Positions 63,027-64,000 of a DNA stretch of 64,000 bases are shown in pieces; position 1 is the first letter of the stretch; each line of letters begins with the position of its first letter. The notes below the pieces were generated by a model. The model saw only the letters and a list, made by a program, of their open reading frames with translations. It ran no database searches and was not told the origin of the DNA. The DNA is from Campylobacter pinnipediorum subsp. pinnipediorum (lineage in GTDB: Bacteria > Campylobacterota > Campylobacteria > Campylobacterales > Campylobacteraceae): the NCBI RefSeq assembly GCF_002021925.1, contig NZ_CP012546.1, forward strand, positions 1,364,001 through 1,428,000, read 5' to 3'. A program made the translations under genes and the position numbers.

Positions 63027-63185
63027 CTAACTCTTTAGCTTAACTTCTTTATGAACAGTATGCTTTTTAAGTCTTGGACAATATTTTTTTAATTCTAACT
63101 TTTCTGTCATAGTCTTACTATTTTTAGTTGTGCTGTAGTTTATATCTCCACTTTCAACACATTTTAAACCTACTTTAATTCTCAT
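63027..63185 (-). CDS. rpmG: Ribosomal protein L33
   Basis: 52 residues: [21 protein letters not shown] followed by [15 protein letters not shown], the L33 pattern. The first cysteine pair, CxxC in the C. jejuni protein as I recall it (CEEC), is CVES here, so one zinc ligand is lost. The second pair was already incomplete (CPRL). The gene lies 12 bases before the tRNA and 58 after tuf. Confidence 0.92.
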   Translation of the reverse strand: MRIKVGLKCVESGDINYSTTKNSKTMTEKLELKKYCPRLKKHTVHKEVKLKS

Positions 63186-63243
63186 AAAAAATCCTTAAAA
63201 AAATTATGAGTGAAATAAATTATTTCACTCATATATAATATTA

Positions 63244-64000
63244 TTATGCTAGTATCTTTGAAACAACACCAGAACCAACAGTTCTACCACCCTCACGAAT
63301 AGCAAAACGTGTTCCCTCTTCAAGAGCGATAGGAGCTATAAGCTCAACACTAATTTTTAAGTTATCGCCAGGCATAACCATTTCAGTTCCTTCAGGAAGT
63401 GTAATAGAACCTGTAACGTCTGTTGTTCTTACATAAAATTGTGGTCTATAGTTGTTAAAGAATGGAGTGTGTCTTCCACCTTCTTCTTTAGTTAGGATAT
63501 AAACTTCACCTTCGAATTTTGTATGAGGAGTTATAGATTTTGGCTTACATAAAACCATACCACGCTCAACATCTTCTTTTTTTGTTCCTCTTAATAATAC
63601 ACCAACGTTATCGCCAGCTTCACCTTGATCCATCTCTTTTCTAAACATTTCAACACCTGTAACAGTTGTTGTTTGAGTGTCTCTAATACCAACGATTTCA
63701 ATAGTGTCACCAACTTTAACAACACCTTTTTCTATTCTACCTGTAACAACTGTACCACGACCAGAAATAGAGAATACGTCCTCTATAGGCATAAGTAGAT
63801 CTTTATCTGTATCACGAACTGGATTTGGAATATAGCTATCAACTGCAGCCATTAATTCCATAACCTTAGCTGACCACTCTCCATCTGTACCATTTTTTGC
63901 TTCTTCTAAAGCTTTTAAAGCAGAACCTGAAACTATTGGAGTATCGTCGCCAGGGAAACTATATTCGTTTAGAAGTTCACGGATTTCCATTTCAACTAAT
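63244..64000 (-). CDS. tuf: Elongation factor Tu (5' part off the right edge)
   Basis: The last about 251 residues of EF-Tu. The visible part begins in the G domain's end ([21 protein letters not shown]) and has domain 2 ([19 protein letters not shown]) and domain 3 ([24 protein letters not shown] and the terminal [15 protein letters not shown]). It reads minus into rpmG. The start and nucleotide-binding motifs lie outside the window. Confidence 0.97.
   Translation of the reverse strand, partial: LVEMEIRELLNEYSFPGDDTPIVSGSALKALEEAKNGTDGEWSAKVMELMAAVDSYIPNPVRDTDKDLLMPIEDVFSISGRGTVVTGRIEKGVVKVGDTIEIVGIRDTQTTTVTGVEMFRKEMDQGEAGDNVGVLLRGTKKEDVERGMVLCKPKSITPHTKFEGEVYILTKEEGGRHTPFFNNYRPQFYVRTTDVTGSITLPEGTEMVMPGDNLKISVELIAPIALEEGTRFAIREGGRTVGSGVVSKILA

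Overview
The window is AT-rich DNA from an epsilonproteobacterium, most likely a Campylobacter. Three things support this. rpoB and rpoC are separate genes that overlap by a few bases, whereas Helicobacter fuses them. The order bamA - (tyrA) - M23 peptidase - lpxC - tsaB - thrB - ylxR - infB - rbfA - rimP is the one I know from Campylobacter jejuni. A lipooligosaccharide (LOS) locus is bounded by waaC and waaF. I cannot name the species. TTG starts with good ribosome binding sites are common. I saw no rRNA, CRISPR array, insertion sequence, prophage or long G/C tract.

Layout. 1-15788 (all minus strand) is a nearly gapless run from an M23 envelope peptidase through lpxC, tsaB, thrB, ylxR, infB, rbfA, rimP, fhs, selA, selB and a pyruvate/acetyl-CoA carboxylase biotin carboxylase to an Mla-type lipid transporter (mlaE, mlaF, start of mlaD). 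15872-16657 is a decayed tyrA. 16734-21718 (plus) holds bamA and the cbb3 oxidase assembly genes ccoI and ccoS. 21722-23135 (minus) has a YqhA-family protein and a decayed modD.

23135-27802 (minus) is the most striking part. A P1B-type ATPase with SCA in place of CPC sits with three small glycine/alanine-rich membrane proteins, a membrane-anchored ferritin-like protein, a cysteine-free HMA-like protein with a PGR motif and a Fur-family regulator. I interpret it as a ferrosome (fez-like) locus: a membrane-bounded iron-storage organelle under Fur-type control. This rests on motifs and gene company, not on a database search.

27935-37306 is mixed: a small acidic protein, a Ysc84-type lipoprotein-like protein, a TRIC/YicG channel, ahpC, a PilZ protein overlapping a HerA-like ATPase, fliO-fliN-cheX (minus), a TauE/SafE exporter and a GT2 glycosyltransferase. 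37336-49526 is a DnaQ-like exonuclease followed by the LOS locus: waaC, htrB, a GT2, a third heptosyltransferase, a deacetylase, two GT-B enzymes, another GT9, two GT4 enzymes and waaF. 49523-51171 holds an unknown protein, a peroxiredoxin and an orphan modB. 51234-64000 (minus) is the tuf - rpmG - tRNA-Trp - secE - nusG - rplK - rplA - rplJ - rplL - rpoB - rpoC expression cluster, with an L10-type leader, a hairpin between rplL and rpoB, and a clear terminator after rpoC.

How they fit together: most of the window is envelope construction (BamA, LpxC, Mla, LOS, M23 peptidase) and core gene expression. The accessory content is the iron-storage locus, the selenocysteine machinery and two decayed metabolic genes (tyrA, modD), which point to ongoing loss of tyrosine synthesis and of a molybdenum-associated function.
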